A stretch of DNA of 64,000 nt from Apilactobacillus kunkeei DSM 12361 = ATCC 700308. Its GTDB lineage: Bacteria; Bacillota; Bacilli; Lactobacillales; Lactobacillaceae. The notes beneath the pieces are model-generated. The model was not told the origin of the DNA and made no database searches. It was given only the letters and a program-made list of their open reading frames with translations. The DNA lies in the NCBI RefSeq assembly GCF_001281265.1, contig NZ_JXDB01000007.1, positions 295,564 to 359,563 of the forward strand, read 5' to 3'. The translations under genes and the position numbers were made by a program. Of the stretch, positions 28,008-37,510 are shown piece after piece (positions within the stretch are counted from its first letter, which is position 1; every line of letters begins with the position of its first letter).

Positions 28008-28700
28008 CTATTTTTGATTTGCGAATAAGTCTAATAACATTTGAGCAGATTTCTTACCTGCATCAATGATAAATTCGTCAAAACTACGATCAGCATCACC
28101 GTTGGCGTTATCTGACATTGCTCTAACTACTACGTATGGGATATCAAATTGGTTAGCAACTTGTCCCACAGCTGCACCTTCCATTTCACATGAAAGTGCG
28201 TCAGGGAAGTTCTTTAGAATGTTATCAATCACTGCTTGGTCGGCAACGAATTGATCACCTGTAACGATTAATCCCTTTTGAACATTTAAACCAACTTCTT
28301 TAGAAGCTTCAGTAATTTCCTTTACCCATTTTTCTGAAGATTTGAATCTTGCTGGTTGACCTGGTAATTGACCGTATTCGTATCCAGCAGCTCTAGCGTC
28401 AACGTCGTGGTATGCAGTTTCAGTTGAAACAACAACATCACCGACAGCTAACCCTTGGCCAATTCCACCGGCTGAACCTGAGTTGATAACGATATCAACA
28501 TCAAAGTTAGTAATTAATTGAGCAGTTGTTAAACCAGCTTCAACTTTACCGATTCCTGAACGAACAAGAACAACTTCTTGTCCAGAAATGTTACCTTCGT
28601 AGAAAGTCATTTCTTTGATATCAACTTTCTTAGTGTTATCTAAGTTATCTAGCAATGATTTGATTTCTTCATCCATTGCACATAAAATTCCAAATTTCAT
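28008..28700 (-). CDS. mtnN: 5'-methylthioadenosine/S-adenosylhomocysteine nucleosidase
   Basis: Hydrolyses methylthioadenosine and S-adenosylhomocysteine to adenine plus the thioribosyl product, clearing SAM by-products and feeding the activated methyl cycle. The 230-residue product begins MKFGILCAMDEEIKSLL and has VNSGSAGG-like INSGSAGGIG, EMEGAAVGQVA with the ribose-binding Glu, and SDNANGDA with the catalytic Asp. AAGGAG precedes the ATG. It lies in the Nudix-mtnN-desulfurase operon. Confidence 0.95.
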   Translation of the reverse strand: MKFGILCAMDEEIKSLLDNLDNTKKVDIKEMTFYEGNISGQEVVLVRSGIGKVEAGLTTAQLITNFDVDIVINSGSAGGIGQGLAVGDVVVSTETAYHDVDARAAGYEYGQLPGQPARFKSSEKWVKEITEASKEVGLNVQKGLIVTGDQFVADQAVIDNILKNFPDALSCEMEGAAVGQVANQFDIPYVVVRAMSDNANGDADRSFDEFIIDAGKKSAQMLLDLFANQK

Positions 28701-28710
28701 AAATATCTCC

Positions 28711-28962
28711 TTAAGGATTAACGTAGATTAGTATTAAGTAAACGACAATGATTGCAAAGATTAAAAATGCAATTGCCCAGTTAAGTCTTCTACCTAAACG
28801 TTTTGTCTTTTGTTCAGTTGTCATTGCATGAGCCTTACCCTTTTTTTCTTCGGGTCTAATTCTCTTCAATGAAGGTTGCTCAACTGGTTCGTCTCTTTTT
28901 ATAAAATCATCGTCAATAGAATTTCTTTTTTGACTATTTTGATACTCTTTTCTAGTTATCAT
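28711..28962 (-). CDS. Small single-span membrane protein, unknown
   Basis: 83-residue protein I do not recognise beyond a lactobacillus-type hypothetical. A basic, charged cytoplasmic part (about residues 1-58) is followed by one transmembrane helix (WAIAFLIFAIIVVYLILIYV) at the C-terminus, a tail-anchored layout. AAAGGAG precedes the ATG. It sits between the Nudix gene and mtnN with short spacing, so it is cotranscribed. Confidence 0.75.
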   Translation of the reverse strand: MITRKEYQNSQKRNSIDDDFIKRDEPVEQPSLKRIRPEEKKGKAHAMTTEQKTKRLGRRLNWAIAFLIFAIIVVYLILIYVNP

Positions 28963-28984
28963 ATTGGACTTGCTCCTTTATTAA

Positions 28985-29539
28985 TTAAAGACCAATCTTA
29001 TCATGTAACTTCCAATAATAAATAGCAGTAATTGTCTTAGCATCTTCAATTTCGCCACTTTCAATCATTGACATGGCTTCATCAAGTGAGTATTCCTTAA
29101 TTTTCAAGTATTCACCTTGATCTCTTGGTAGTTCATCCTCAACTGGTTCTAAATCAGTTGCCAAGTATAGGTCCATGTATTCATCACAAAAACCGACACT
29201 TGAATAAAATCCGGTGATTCGTTTGATGTTATTAGCCTTGTATCTAGTTTCTTCGTTCAACTCACGAACTACAGTGTCCAAGGCAGTGCCATGGTCTCTA
29301 TTATCAACTTTACCGGCAGGAATCTCGATTGTTTCTTTAGCAACAGGAGCTCTCCATTGGGTTTCTAATAACATCTTGTTGTTCTTAGTTAAGACTAAAA
29401 TACCAACGGCATTGGAATGATGAACAACATCTCTAGTTGATGTTTCACCATTTGGCAATTCAACTGTTTGTTTTTCAACGTTGATAATTGCGCCATCGTA
29501 CTTAGGCTCAACACCTAGTACCTTTTCCTCTAAATCCAT
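28985..29539 (-). CDS. Nudix hydrolase, ADP-ribose pyrophosphatase type
   Basis: 184-residue Nudix protein resembling ADP-ribose pyrophosphatases, which cleave ADP-ribose to AMP and ribose 5-phosphate. The N-terminal half (NAVGILVLTKNNKMLLETQWR) and IEIPAGKVDN match that group. The Nudix box is altered: G76 is followed by a spacing two residues longer than the consensus, the first Glu is replaced, and the last Gly of EExG is Arg99, while REL and EE (92-97), which bind metal, remain. It heads the operon running to DUF1831, with a promoter upstream. Confidence 0.85.
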   Translation of the reverse strand: MDLEEKVLGVEPKYDGAIINVEKQTVELPNGETSTRDVVHHSNAVGILVLTKNNKMLLETQWRAPVAKETIEIPAGKVDNRDHGTALDTVVRELNEETRYKANNIKRITGFYSSVGFCDEYMDLYLATDLEPVEDELPRDQGEYLKIKEYSLDEAMSMIESGEIEDAKTITAIYYWKLHDKIGL

Positions 29540-29568
29540 AATATCAGCCCTTTTTTAGTTATATATTC

Positions 29569-29597
29569 ATTCTATATATATTTAATTATTTTTTCAA
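29569..29597 (-). promoter_or_regulatory. Promoter of the Nudix-mtnN-desulfurase operon
   Basis: Minus strand: TTGAAA (29592-29597), 17-base spacer, TAGAAT (29569-29574). Confidence 0.65.
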
Positions 29598-29605
29598 TGG
29601 ACTGA

Positions 29606-29809
29606 CTAATCAATTACACGAATTTTGACAGCTTGTGGTCCCTTCATGCCTTGTGCAATTTGGTATTCCACTTGTTGACCAATTTCGATTTCATTTCTAG
29701 TCTTGTTTTCGACCGCTGAACCATGGAAGAAGACCTTGTTCTTGTCTTCGCCCTTTAGAAAACCAAAATCGTGATCCGGGTTAAAATTATTTACTTTACC
29801 TTTAATCAT
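29606..29809 (-). CDS. Divergent cold-shock-domain protein
   Basis: 67-residue cold-shock-domain protein, an OB fold that normally binds single-stranded RNA or DNA. Aligned with Bacillus CspB it keeps F9, F15, F17, F27 and H29 (RNP1 as DFGFL, RNP2 as VFFHGS) and the GxxGPQA end, but W8 is Asn, F30 is Gly and F38 is Arg. RNA binding may thus be weaker or different. AAGGAG precedes the ATG. It begins directly after the ileS terminator without a clear promoter. Confidence 0.85.
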   Translation of the reverse strand: MIKGKVNNFNPDHDFGFLKGEDKNKVFFHGSAVENKTRNEIEIGQQVEYQIAQGMKGPQAVKIRVID

Positions 29810-29828
29810 ATTATTTCTCCTTAAAAAT

Positions 29829-29857
29829 AAAAAACTGGGATAGTCCCAGTTTTTTAT
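29829..29857 (-). terminator. ileS terminator
   Basis: Hairpin AAACTGGGA/TCCCAGTTT with a T-run on the minus strand after ileS. Confidence 0.85.
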
Positions 29858-29860
29858 CGA

Positions 29861-32659
29861 TTATTCTTCGAATCCTTCAGTAGCTGTTTCTGGGAAGTTA
29901 TCACGAACAATCTTAGCACAACGTGCACAGAATTGTGGATAATCTGCATCAGAACCAACATCTGTAGAGATTAGACGACAACGTTCACAAGTGTCACCTT
30001 CCGCATGTTCAACCACGATTGAAATACCGTCGTTAAAGCTTTGTGCATCACTTGGAGCATCAACTAAATCTTTAACTTCTAGTTGTGAAACCATCAAGAT
30101 CTGACCAACATTTGTGTGTAGGCTATCTAGTAATGATTTTACTTCATTATTTACAAATAATGATAATTTAGCTTCTGAAGCCTTACCAATTAGCTTATTA
30201 TTTCTAGCTTCTTCCAATGCCTTCAATACGTCATCTCTGATTTCCATGAACTTGTGCCAGTTTGATGAAAGTTCATCTGCACCAGTTAATTCCATTGGTT
30301 CTGGCATTTCTGATAGTTGAACGAATTCTTCTTTTTCAGATAAGAATGGCCAGATTTCTTCAGCAGTGTGAGGAAGAATTGGTGTAATTAATTTAGTAAT
30401 TGCAACAGCTGCATTGTATAGAACTGTTTGCATTGATCTTCTTTCGGCACTATCTTCGGCGTAGATGTATAGGATATCCTTAGCGAAGTCTAGGTAGAAA
30501 GCTGAAAGATCAGCATTGATGAATGAAAGTAAACGACGGTTTAGACTTAGGAAGTCAAAGTTGTCGTAGTCTTCCTTAATGTCTTTTACAAAGTTGTTTA
30601 ACTTAACCATCATGTATTGGTCAGCTGACTTCATGTCTGCAAAATCAACACTGTTTTCCTTAGGATCAAAGTCAGAAGTGTTGGCAAGCATGTATCTCAT
30701 GGTATTTCTAATCTTCTTGTATGAATCAGAAATCTTAACAAAGTTTTCCATTGATACACGAACATCGGCAGAAGTATCTACGGAAGTTACCCATAGACGA
30801 ACGATTTCTGCACCCATCTTCTTAATAACTTCATCAGGAGCAATTGTGTTACCAAGTGATTTACTCATCTTGTGGCCTTCACCATCAAGAGTGAATCCTT
30901 GTGATAATAATTGCTTGTATGGAGCCTTACCGCTAAATGCAACACTAGTAATTAAACTTGAGTTGAACCATCCACGGTATTGGTCAGAACCTTCTAGGTA
31001 TAGGTCTGCAGGGTATGTTAGGTAATCACGTTCAGCACAAACACCTTGGTGTGATGAACCTGAGTCAAACCATACATCCATGATGTCGTTTTCCTTAGTA
31101 AACTTACCATTTGGTGAATGTTCACTAGTGAAACCTTCTGGTAATAGGTCCTTAGCTTCTTTTTCGAACCAAATGTCTGAACCATGTTTTGCAAATAAGT
31201 CTGCAACGTGGTCGGTAGTTTCTTTGGTAATGATTGGAGTACCATCTTCACCGTAGAAGATTGGTAGTGGAACACCCCAAACACGTTGTCTTGAGATTAC
31301 CCAGTCACCACGATCTTTAATCATGTTGTATAGACGTTTCTTACCCCATTCAGGTTTGAATTGAACGTCTTCGATGGCATTTAGAATGTCATCTCTAATC
31401 TTATCAACAGAAGCAAACCATTGATCAGTAGCACGGTAAATAACCGGCTTCTTAGTTCTCCAGTCAAATGGGTAACTATGAGTGATTGGTTGGTACTTCA
31501 ATAATAAGTTCTTTTCTTTTAACTTGTTTAATGAAATTTCGTTTGCATCATCGTAGAAGACACCTTCGAAATCTGGACCAGCTTCCTTAGTTAGGTAACC
31601 TTGTGCATCAACATCAACAAAAATGTCTAAGCCGTATGATTTACCTACGTAGTAATCATCTTCCCCAAAACCAGGAGCAGTATGAACTAAACCAGTACCA
31701 GTATCGATAGTAACGAAATCACCTAGCATGGTTAATAGTTGTCTATCCATAAATGGATGTTGAGCTAATACACCTTCTAGTTCTTGACCTCTTACAGTCT
31801 TTACGATTTCGTAGTCTTCCCAACCGAATAATTCGGCATCTTTTTCAACTAATTCTGCAGCTAAAACAAACTTACGATCATCGTTAGCTGGTTTAACAAC
31901 AGCGTAGTCGAAACCGGCATCAATTGTGATACCCATTGAAGCAGGAATGGTCCATGGAGTAGTAGTCCATACAACCATGTATGTGTTATCTTCGTCTAAA
32001 ACACCTTTACCATCGACAACTTTTTCAGCGTAGAAAGCTGAAGGTGATTCGATATCGTGGTATTCAACTTCGGCTTCAGCTAGAGCTGATTCTGAAGACC
32101 ATGACCAGATAACTGGTTTCTTACCACGGTAGATTAGACCCTTTTCAGCCATCTTACCGAATACACGAATTTCAGCAGCTTCAAATTCAGGTTTTAGAGT
32201 TAGGTATGGGTTGTCCCATTCACCAGTAACTCCTAGACGTTTGAAACCTTCTCTTTGACGATCAACTTGTTTCAAAGCATATTCATGACAAAGTTTTCTG
32301 AATTCGTTAGTATCCATTTTCTTTCTGTCATATCCAGCTTGAGTAAGCTTTTGTTCGATTGGTAAACCGTGAGTATCCCAACCTGGAACGTAAGGTGCTC
32401 TAAATCCGTTCATTGACTTGTATCTTACGATAAAGTCCTTTGAAATTTTGTTTAAAGCGTGTCCCATATGAATGTCACCATTAGCATATGGAGGTCCATC
32501 ATGAAGTACGAATGATGGTTTCCCTTCGTTTAGTTTTTGTCTCATTTGGTAGACGTGATTGTCTTCCCATGCTTTTTGTCTTTCAACTTCTTTAACAGGT
32601 AAGTTTCCACGCATCTTAAACTTGGTCTTACCTAGGTTCAAAGTATCTTTTACACGCAT
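29861..32659 (-). CDS. ileS: Isoleucyl-tRNA synthetase
   Basis: Class I aminoacyl-tRNA synthetase charging tRNA-Ile. The 932-residue product has the HIGH-type motif [14 protein letters not shown], an editing domain with TTPWTIPA, the KMSKS loop ([10 protein letters not shown]) and a C-terminal zinc finger with CERCRL and CARC. The start at 32659 ([10 protein letters not shown]) follows GGGAG; the ATG-like codons upstream are too close to that site. Expression is controlled by the T-box leader upstream. It follows divIVA, the usual place at the end of the dcw region in Firmicutes. Confidence 0.97.
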   Translation of the reverse strand: MRVKDTLNLGKTKFKMRGNLPVKEVERQKAWEDNHVYQMRQKLNEGKPSFVLHDGPPYANGDIHMGHALNKISKDFIVRYKSMNGFRAPYVPGWDTHGLPIEQKLTQAGYDRKKMDTNEFRKLCHEYALKQVDRQREGFKRLGVTGEWDNPYLTLKPEFEAAEIRVFGKMAEKGLIYRGKKPVIWSWSSESALAEAEVEYHDIESPSAFYAEKVVDGKGVLDEDNTYMVVWTTTPWTIPASMGITIDAGFDYAVVKPANDDRKFVLAAELVEKDAELFGWEDYEIVKTVRGQELEGVLAQHPFMDRQLLTMLGDFVTIDTGTGLVHTAPGFGEDDYYVGKSYGLDIFVDVDAQGYLTKEAGPDFEGVFYDDANEISLNKLKEKNLLLKYQPITHSYPFDWRTKKPVIYRATDQWFASVDKIRDDILNAIEDVQFKPEWGKKRLYNMIKDRGDWVISRQRVWGVPLPIFYGEDGTPIITKETTDHVADLFAKHGSDIWFEKEAKDLLPEGFTSEHSPNGKFTKENDIMDVWFDSGSSHQGVCAERDYLTYPADLYLEGSDQYRGWFNSSLITSVAFSGKAPYKQLLSQGFTLDGEGHKMSKSLGNTIAPDEVIKKMGAEIVRLWVTSVDTSADVRVSMENFVKISDSYKKIRNTMRYMLANTSDFDPKENSVDFADMKSADQYMMVKLNNFVKDIKEDYDNFDFLSLNRRLLSFINADLSAFYLDFAKDILYIYAEDSAERRSMQTVLYNAAVAITKLITPILPHTAEEIWPFLSEKEEFVQLSEMPEPMELTGADELSSNWHKFMEIRDDVLKALEEARNNKLIGKASEAKLSLFVNNEVKSLLDSLHTNVGQILMVSQLEVKDLVDAPSDAQSFNDGISIVVEHAEGDTCERCRLISTDVGSDADYPQFCARCAKIVRDNFPETATEGFEE

Positions 32660-32683
32660 AACACACACTCCCTTTTCAAATTA

Positions 32684-32722
32684 TAAAAAAAGAAGACTTC
32701 ATCACAAGGGACGAAGTCTTCC
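32684..32722 (-). terminator. T-box attenuator hairpin
   Basis: Hairpin GAAGACTTC/GAAGTCTTC followed by seven T on the minus strand, at the end of the ileS leader. It is the terminator alternative to the T-box antiterminator. Confidence 0.9.
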
Positions 32723-32888
32723 GCGGTACCACCCAAATTAGGACATTAAAAATAATATCCCATCTTTATTTACTACATTAAAAGAGATTAGCCAGAGGTG
32801 ATCTGCATAGAATGATTTACAACTGACCTTCCACCATTTGTCAGCTCGCTATATTGTTTCGAATTCTAAGCTTTCTATTCTCTATCTC
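32690..32888 (-). promoter_or_regulatory. T-box riboswitch of ileS
   Basis: The leader contains the T-box core GGGTGGTACCGCGG (about 32721-32734), which pairs with the CCA end of uncharged tRNA, the attenuator hairpin behind it, and an upstream stem I region. A likely isoleucine specifier codon ATC lies at 32800-32802, followed by A as in known T-boxes. Uncharged tRNA-Ile would stabilise the antiterminator and switch ileS on. The position of the specifier is inference. Confidence 0.92.
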
Positions 32889-32891
32889 AAG

Positions 32892-33533
32892 TTATTCAAT
32901 TGCTTTGAATGAGCCATCAGGATAAATCTTAATAGTTGCATCTGCTGGCATTTCTTTACCTTCAGATTGTACAACTGTTTCCTTAAAATTGTCAAGGTTA
33001 TTAATTTGTTCATTAACCTTGTCGAAGTTACCGTCAATTCCGGAAATCATTTGATCCCATTCTGGACTGTTAACAAATTGCATTTGGCTTTCAAGTAAGG
33101 TTCTGATCTTTTCTCTGAATGATTCAGTTGTCTTTCTTAAATCATCATTTGCAATAAGTAGTGCTTTAGATTGGTTTGAGATATTTTCAACGATGTCTTT
33201 AGCCTTAACGCTAGCATCATTCAAAATTTCATCAGCTTGTTTTCTTGATTGTTCAGTTACGTTGTTGGCTTCGTTTTGAGCTTCAACTTTAACCTTATCA
33301 GCAGCATTTTGTGCAATGATAATTGATTGATTCAATGAATCCTTCATACCATTAAAGTATTTTAGTTCATCTTCAGTTTGTTTCAAACGGTTCTTCATAT
33401 CGATATTTTCGGATAAAGTTAATTGGTAATCCTTGATAATACGATCTAAGAATTCGTTTACCTCGTCAATATTGTAACCTCTCATTTTTACAGAAAACTC
33501 TTTATTATGAATATCTTGTGGGCTAAGTACCAT
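32892..33533 (-). CDS. divIVA: Septum/pole protein DivIVA
   Basis: Coiled-coil protein that recognises strongly curved membrane at septum and poles. The 213-residue product has the conserved N-terminal lipid-binding segment LSPQDIHNKEFSVKMRGYNIDEVNEFLDRI and two long coiled coils (about 35-70 and 80-150). GGAGGAGAG precedes the ATG. It is the last gene of the dcw-linked run ftsZ-sepF-ylmH-divIVA. No terminator separates it from the ileS leader. Confidence 0.95.
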   Translation of the reverse strand: MVLSPQDIHNKEFSVKMRGYNIDEVNEFLDRIIKDYQLTLSENIDMKNRLKQTEDELKYFNGMKDSLNQSIIIAQNAADKVKVEAQNEANNVTEQSRKQADEILNDASVKAKDIVENISNQSKALLIANDDLRKTTESFREKIRTLLESQMQFVNSPEWDQMISGIDGNFDKVNEQINNLDNFKETVVQSEGKEMPADATIKIYPDGSFKAIE

Positions 33534-33550
33534 TGTATCTCTCCTCCAAC

Positions 33551-34333
33551 CTATTTTTTTAATACAGAAATAATGGCTCTATATTTACCTTTTTTGGTTT
33601 GGCCTTCCTGACGCTTTAAACGAATGCGGCCGAATCTTCTAACCGATACAACATCGTGGGTTGTAATTTCGTAATCCGGTCGACTGTTTACCGCCCAGTT
33701 AAGGTGAACCTTTTGATGACTAACTAACTCTTTGGCATCATTTCTGGATATGTTAAATCCTTCCGAAATTAAGTTATCCATTCTAAATGATGATAGAGTC
33801 GTTGACTCATCTCTCCATTCATTTTCCGGCGTAATTACGTCAGAAAATTCTGTTTCAATCAGTGAAACCTTTGTTTTACCAATTGAGCTAATTTGCATTT
33901 TCAAAAAATCAGCAATTTCTCTTGTGCATAGGAATTGCCATCTTGTTCCGTCAGTTAAAATATCTCCAATTGTTGATCTTTCAACACCTGAACCTAATAA
34001 AGTTCCCAATATCTTACTGTGACGTAATTTTGAGAACTTTACTGGATATCTAATTTCAAACAACTTAACTTGATAATCATCTTCAGATGGTTCGAAGTAT
34101 TCTGGATATATCAAGCCACGTTTCATTTCAGAATTTGGATATCCCCCGAAAAATGCGACCGATAAGTCGCTCTGGCGGTTAACTAAAGTCGTTAAAATAT
34201 AAACCTGTCTAGGGTTTAAAAACTTAGTTAGGATTGGACGATATTGATTAATTGATTCATCAATTAAGTCAGCACAAGAATCGATGAACGGAACTTCTTC
34301 TTTTCTAAAATGCTGTTCAATATTTTTATTCAT
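33551..34333 (-). CDS. YlmH family S4-domain RNA-binding protein
   Basis: RNA-binding protein of the YlmH family, which in recent work acts in rescue of stalled ribosomes. The 260-residue product has a central domain with RQVYILTTLVNRQSDLSVAFFGGYP and a C-terminal S4 domain (ISRNDAKELVSHQKVHLNW). It lies between sepF and divIVA. It starts directly after the sepF stop (TAAAATG), suggesting translational coupling. The ylmG gene that usually separates sepF and ylmH is missing. Confidence 0.92.
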   Translation of the reverse strand: MNKNIEQHFRKEEVPFIDSCADLIDESINQYRPILTKFLNPRQVYILTTLVNRQSDLSVAFFGGYPNSEMKRGLIYPEYFEPSEDDYQVKLFEIRYPVKFSKLRHSKILGTLLGSGVERSTIGDILTDGTRWQFLCTREIADFLKMQISSIGKTKVSLIETEFSDVITPENEWRDESTTLSSFRMDNLISEGFNISRNDAKELVSHQKVHLNWAVNSRPDYEITTHDVVSVRRFGRIRLKRQEGQTKKGKYRAIISVLKK

Positions 34334-34334
34334 T

Positions 34335-34739
34335 TTATCTTAAACGTTCATTCATTTCTTTTCTGATTTCCCCGTCTACATAGTAGTTGTGTGGAGTGAA
34401 AAGAAAAACTAATTCAGAAATTCTCTCAATATTTCCATCAATAGTGAAAACAACTCCGTTTAAGAAATCAATAATTCTTCTAGTTGCTTCATCGCTAGCA
34501 GCATCAAAATTAATGATTACAGCATTGTTATCAATTAATTTTTGCGCAATTGTTTTTACATCAGCATAAATCTTAGGTTCAAAGACGGAGATTTTGCTAT
34601 TACGACTTTGACTTGAGTTTTTGCTGATTGAAACCACCTTATCATTGTTCTCCACTTGGGAGTTATCTTCTTCGTAAAATTCTTCGTCTTGATCGTAATC
34701 AGTTCCGAAGAATTTACTAAAACTAAACTTAGCTGTCAT
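34335..34739 (-). CDS. sepF: Cell division protein SepF
   Basis: FtsZ-binding membrane protein that aligns and anchors FtsZ filaments at the division site. The 134-residue product has an N-terminal amphipathic segment (FSFSKFFG), an acidic linker and the SepF core (VFEPKIYADVKTIAQKL...AVIINFD...RIIDFLNGVVFTIDG). It lies 38 bases after ftsZ, the standard position. Confidence 0.95.
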   Translation of the reverse strand: MTAKFSFSKFFGTDYDQDEEFYEEDNSQVENNDKVVSISKNSSQSRNSKISVFEPKIYADVKTIAQKLIDNNAVIINFDAASDEATRRIIDFLNGVVFTIDGNIERISELVFLFTPHNYYVDGEIRKEMNERLR

Positions 34740-34777
34740 TTCAATTCATTCCCTTCAAAGAAATCTAGAAAAAGTGA

Positions 34778-36010
34778 TTAGTTCTTACGACGGAATTTGA
34801 AGAATGGAGGTAAATCGTCATCGCTTGATTTATCTTCCTTTTGATTGTCACTTGAGTTGTTAGCATCAAATGGATCAAATTCTTTCTTTTGTACGTTTTC
34901 AAAACGTGTGTCAGATGGCTTATCGTTATCTGTGCTTTCGTCGTTAGTTCTAACGTTACCTTGGTCTTCCTTGTGATGTCTTGGGCTAACTACCTTACCA
35001 GGAGTTTCTGAAACTCTTGATGGACGCGCTTGGCCGTTTAGTAGTTCTTCTGGACTAGTTTCGATTCCTGTAGCAATAACAGTAACCTTGATTTCGTCGC
35101 CTAGGTCTTCATCAATTGAGGTACCAAAGATAATGTTTACATCGCTAGTTGCAGCTTGAGCAACGATATCTGAAGCATCTTGGGCTTCAAATAGTGACAT
35201 GTCGGGGCCACCAGTGATGTTTAATAATACTTGTTTTGCACCATCAATTGAAACTTCTAGCAATGGTGAAGAAATAGCCTTCTTGGTTGCTTCTGCAGTT
35301 CTGTTTTCACCTGTAGCAGTACCAACACCCATAAGTGCTGAACCAGTGTTTTGCATAACAGTCTTAACATCAGCAAAGTCCAAGTTAACGTATCCAGGAC
35401 TAGTAATTAAATCTGAAATACCTTGAACACCTTGTCTTAATACGTTATCAGCTTCTTGGAAAGCTTCCATCATAGGTGTCTTCTTATCAACCATTTCTAG
35501 TAGACGGTTGTTGGCGATTACGATTAAGGTATCAACGTTTTCCTTTAATGCTGAAACACCTTCTGCAGCATATTTAGATCTTCTTGGTCCTTCAAAAGTA
35601 AATGGTCTTGTAACAACACCAACAGTTAAGGCACCTGAGTCCTTAGCAATCTTTGCAACGATTGGAGCAGCACCGTTTCCAGTACCACCACCCATTCCGG
35701 CAGTTACGAATACCATATCTGCACCTTGAAGTGCTTCTGAGATAGCTTCTTCACTTTCTTCAGCGGCCTTAGTTCCAACTTCTGGATCAGAACCAGCACC
35801 TAAACCTCTAGTTAATTTAGGTCCTAATTGAATTTTTGTTTCAGCTTTTGATGTGTTTAATGCTTGAACATCGGTATTTGCAACGATAAATTCAACACCT
35901 TTAACATCTTCAGCAATCATACGGTTAACGGCGTTACTACCACCGCCACCTACACCAATAACTTTAATTTTTGCGCCTTGGTTTTCAGTAGAATCTAATG
36001 AAAATTCCAT
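34778..36010 (-). CDS. ftsZ: Cell division GTPase FtsZ
   Basis: Tubulin homologue forming the cytokinetic ring. The 410-residue product has [13 protein letters not shown], the tubulin signature [12 protein letters not shown], the T7 loop region ([11 protein letters not shown]), a charged variable linker of about 70 residues and the C-terminal peptide [14 protein letters not shown] that binds FtsA and SepF. It lies 29 bases after ftsA. SD GGAGG precedes the ATG. Confidence 0.98.
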   Translation of the reverse strand: MEFSLDSTENQGAKIKVIGVGGGGSNAVNRMIAEDVKGVEFIVANTDVQALNTSKAETKIQLGPKLTRGLGAGSDPEVGTKAAEESEEAISEALQGADMVFVTAGMGGGTGNGAAPIVAKIAKDSGALTVGVVTRPFTFEGPRRSKYAAEGVSALKENVDTLIVIANNRLLEMVDKKTPMMEAFQEADNVLRQGVQGISDLITSPGYVNLDFADVKTVMQNTGSALMGVGTATGENRTAEATKKAISSPLLEVSIDGAKQVLLNITGGPDMSLFEAQDASDIVAQAATSDVNIIFGTSIDEDLGDEIKVTVIATGIETSPEELLNGQARPSRVSETPGKVVSPRHHKEDQGNVRTNDESTDNDKPSDTRFENVQKKEFDPFDANNSSDNQKEDKSSDDDLPPFFKFRRKN

Positions 36011-36039
36011 TTTAACTTCCTCCGTGTACTTCTGTTATT

Positions 36040-37398
36040 TTATTCGAAAAAGTCTTGGTAAAAGCGTTTAAGTCTTCCCTTAGTGCTTTTAGCTAGTTTT
36101 GAACCAGACTTTTTAGGTTTACTTGGTTGTTGTGGTTGATTATCTTGTTGAATGTATTCAGATGAGTTATCGATTACATCATCGCCATAATCGTTACCAA
36201 TGAAATCATCATTGGATTGGGTGTTGTTCACTACAGTTTTGCCTTCTAGTGATGATCTTACTAACACTTGAATTTCACTCATGTTAGCACGATAAGTTAC
36301 TAGTGACAATGGAAGTGAAAATGATGGGTGTCTTAATCCCATTTGATCTGGAATGTAAACTCTAACATTAGTATCAAATCTATCGGCTGCTAATTCTGAG
36401 ATTCCAGGCAATGCTGCAACTCCACCAGTTAGAACAATACCTCCAGGTAGATTTAAAGCAGAAATGCTGCTTAAACTCTTGTACATTCTAGTAAAGATTT
36501 GGTCTACTCTAGCTTGAATGATTTCTGCTAGGTATTTTTCAGAAATTCTGACTGGTTGGCTTTGACCAACAACTTCAATTGGAAATTCATTGCTTTCTGA
36601 TGCTTCAATTTCATCAGCGTAACCGTAATCGCGTTTAACTTTTTCGGCACTTTCTAATGAAGTGTTAAGCACTACCGAAATGTCTTTAGTGATGTATTCT
36701 CCACCTTCACTATCTACAGTAGTGAATTTTAGTTGATGATCATGAACAACAGAAGCAGTTGTTTGTCCACCACCTAAATCGATTAGAACAGTTCCAAAGT
36801 CTTGTTCTCCGTCATCTAAAATGGTCATGCCTTGTGCTAGTGGCATGTTGATGATTGAAGATGGATTTAATCCAGCTCTTTGAACCGCTTTTCTAATATT
36901 ATGGATGATAGTCTTTGGTCCAGTGATGATTCGACCCTTCATTTCGAGTCTTACACCGACCATACCTCTTGGGTCCTTAATACCGTCAAATCCATCAACG
37001 ATGAATTCGTCAGCTAAGGTATCCATAATTTCTCTTTCTGGTGGTAGGTTTTTAATCATTGCAGACACAGTAACGTTTTTAACGTCTTCATCTGAAATTT
37101 CTCTTGATTGATCTGAGATAGCAACCATTCCGCTGCATGGTTCAATCTTTAATTGGTTGGCAGGAATACCAACAATCACATCATGAATTTGAATACCAGC
37201 TTTTTCTTCTGCCTGGTTAACAGCTCTTCTAATTGATTCAGAAGCCTTGTCAATATCGACGATGATGCCTCGGCTAACACCTTCAGAACGTTCGTTTCCT
37301 AAACCTAAAACGTTCATTTGGCCCTTTACTTTTTCGGCAACAATCACCTTAATTGACGTAGTTCCAATATCCAATCCAACATACATTTCTGAATTCAT
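36040..37398 (-). CDS. ftsA: Cell division protein FtsA
   Basis: Actin-like ATPase that links FtsZ filaments to the membrane. The 452-residue product has the phosphate-1 motif VGLDIGTTSIKV, an SHS2/1C domain, DLGGGQTTASV, TGGVAALPG and a C-terminal amphipathic tail (KGRLKRFYQDFFE) for membrane binding. A Gln/Ser/Pro-rich linker precedes the tail. GGAGG precedes the ATG, and a possible extra promoter lies in the gap to divIB. Confidence 0.97.
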   Translation of the reverse strand: MNSEMYVGLDIGTTSIKVIVAEKVKGQMNVLGLGNERSEGVSRGIIVDIDKASESIRRAVNQAEEKAGIQIHDVIVGIPANQLKIEPCSGMVAISDQSREISDEDVKNVTVSAMIKNLPPEREIMDTLADEFIVDGFDGIKDPRGMVGVRLEMKGRIITGPKTIIHNIRKAVQRAGLNPSSIINMPLAQGMTILDDGEQDFGTVLIDLGGGQTTASVVHDHQLKFTTVDSEGGEYITKDISVVLNTSLESAEKVKRDYGYADEIEASESNEFPIEVVGQSQPVRISEKYLAEIIQARVDQIFTRMYKSLSSISALNLPGGIVLTGGVAALPGISELAADRFDTNVRVYIPDQMGLRHPSFSLPLSLVTYRANMSEIQVLVRSSLEGKTVVNNTQSNDDFIGNDYGDDVIDNSSEYIQQDNQPQQPSKPKKSGSKLAKSTKGRLKRFYQDFFE

Positions 37399-37472
37399 TA
37401 TCTAAGGGAACCTCCAATTAAGCATAATTATTCTTAGACACTCTAGTTTATATTTAAGTTAGTTATAAGTTA

Positions 37473-37481
37473 ATTTTAACA
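37473..37481 (-). promoter_or_regulatory. Possible ftsAZ promoter, extended -10
   Basis: Minus strand TGTTAAAAT, a TGN-extended -10, in the 112-base gap between divIB and ftsA. No strong -35. An internal promoter for ftsAZ is plausible. Confidence 0.4.
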
Positions 37482-37510
37482 CAGGAGTGGACAACTCTAA
37501 AGAACCATTA

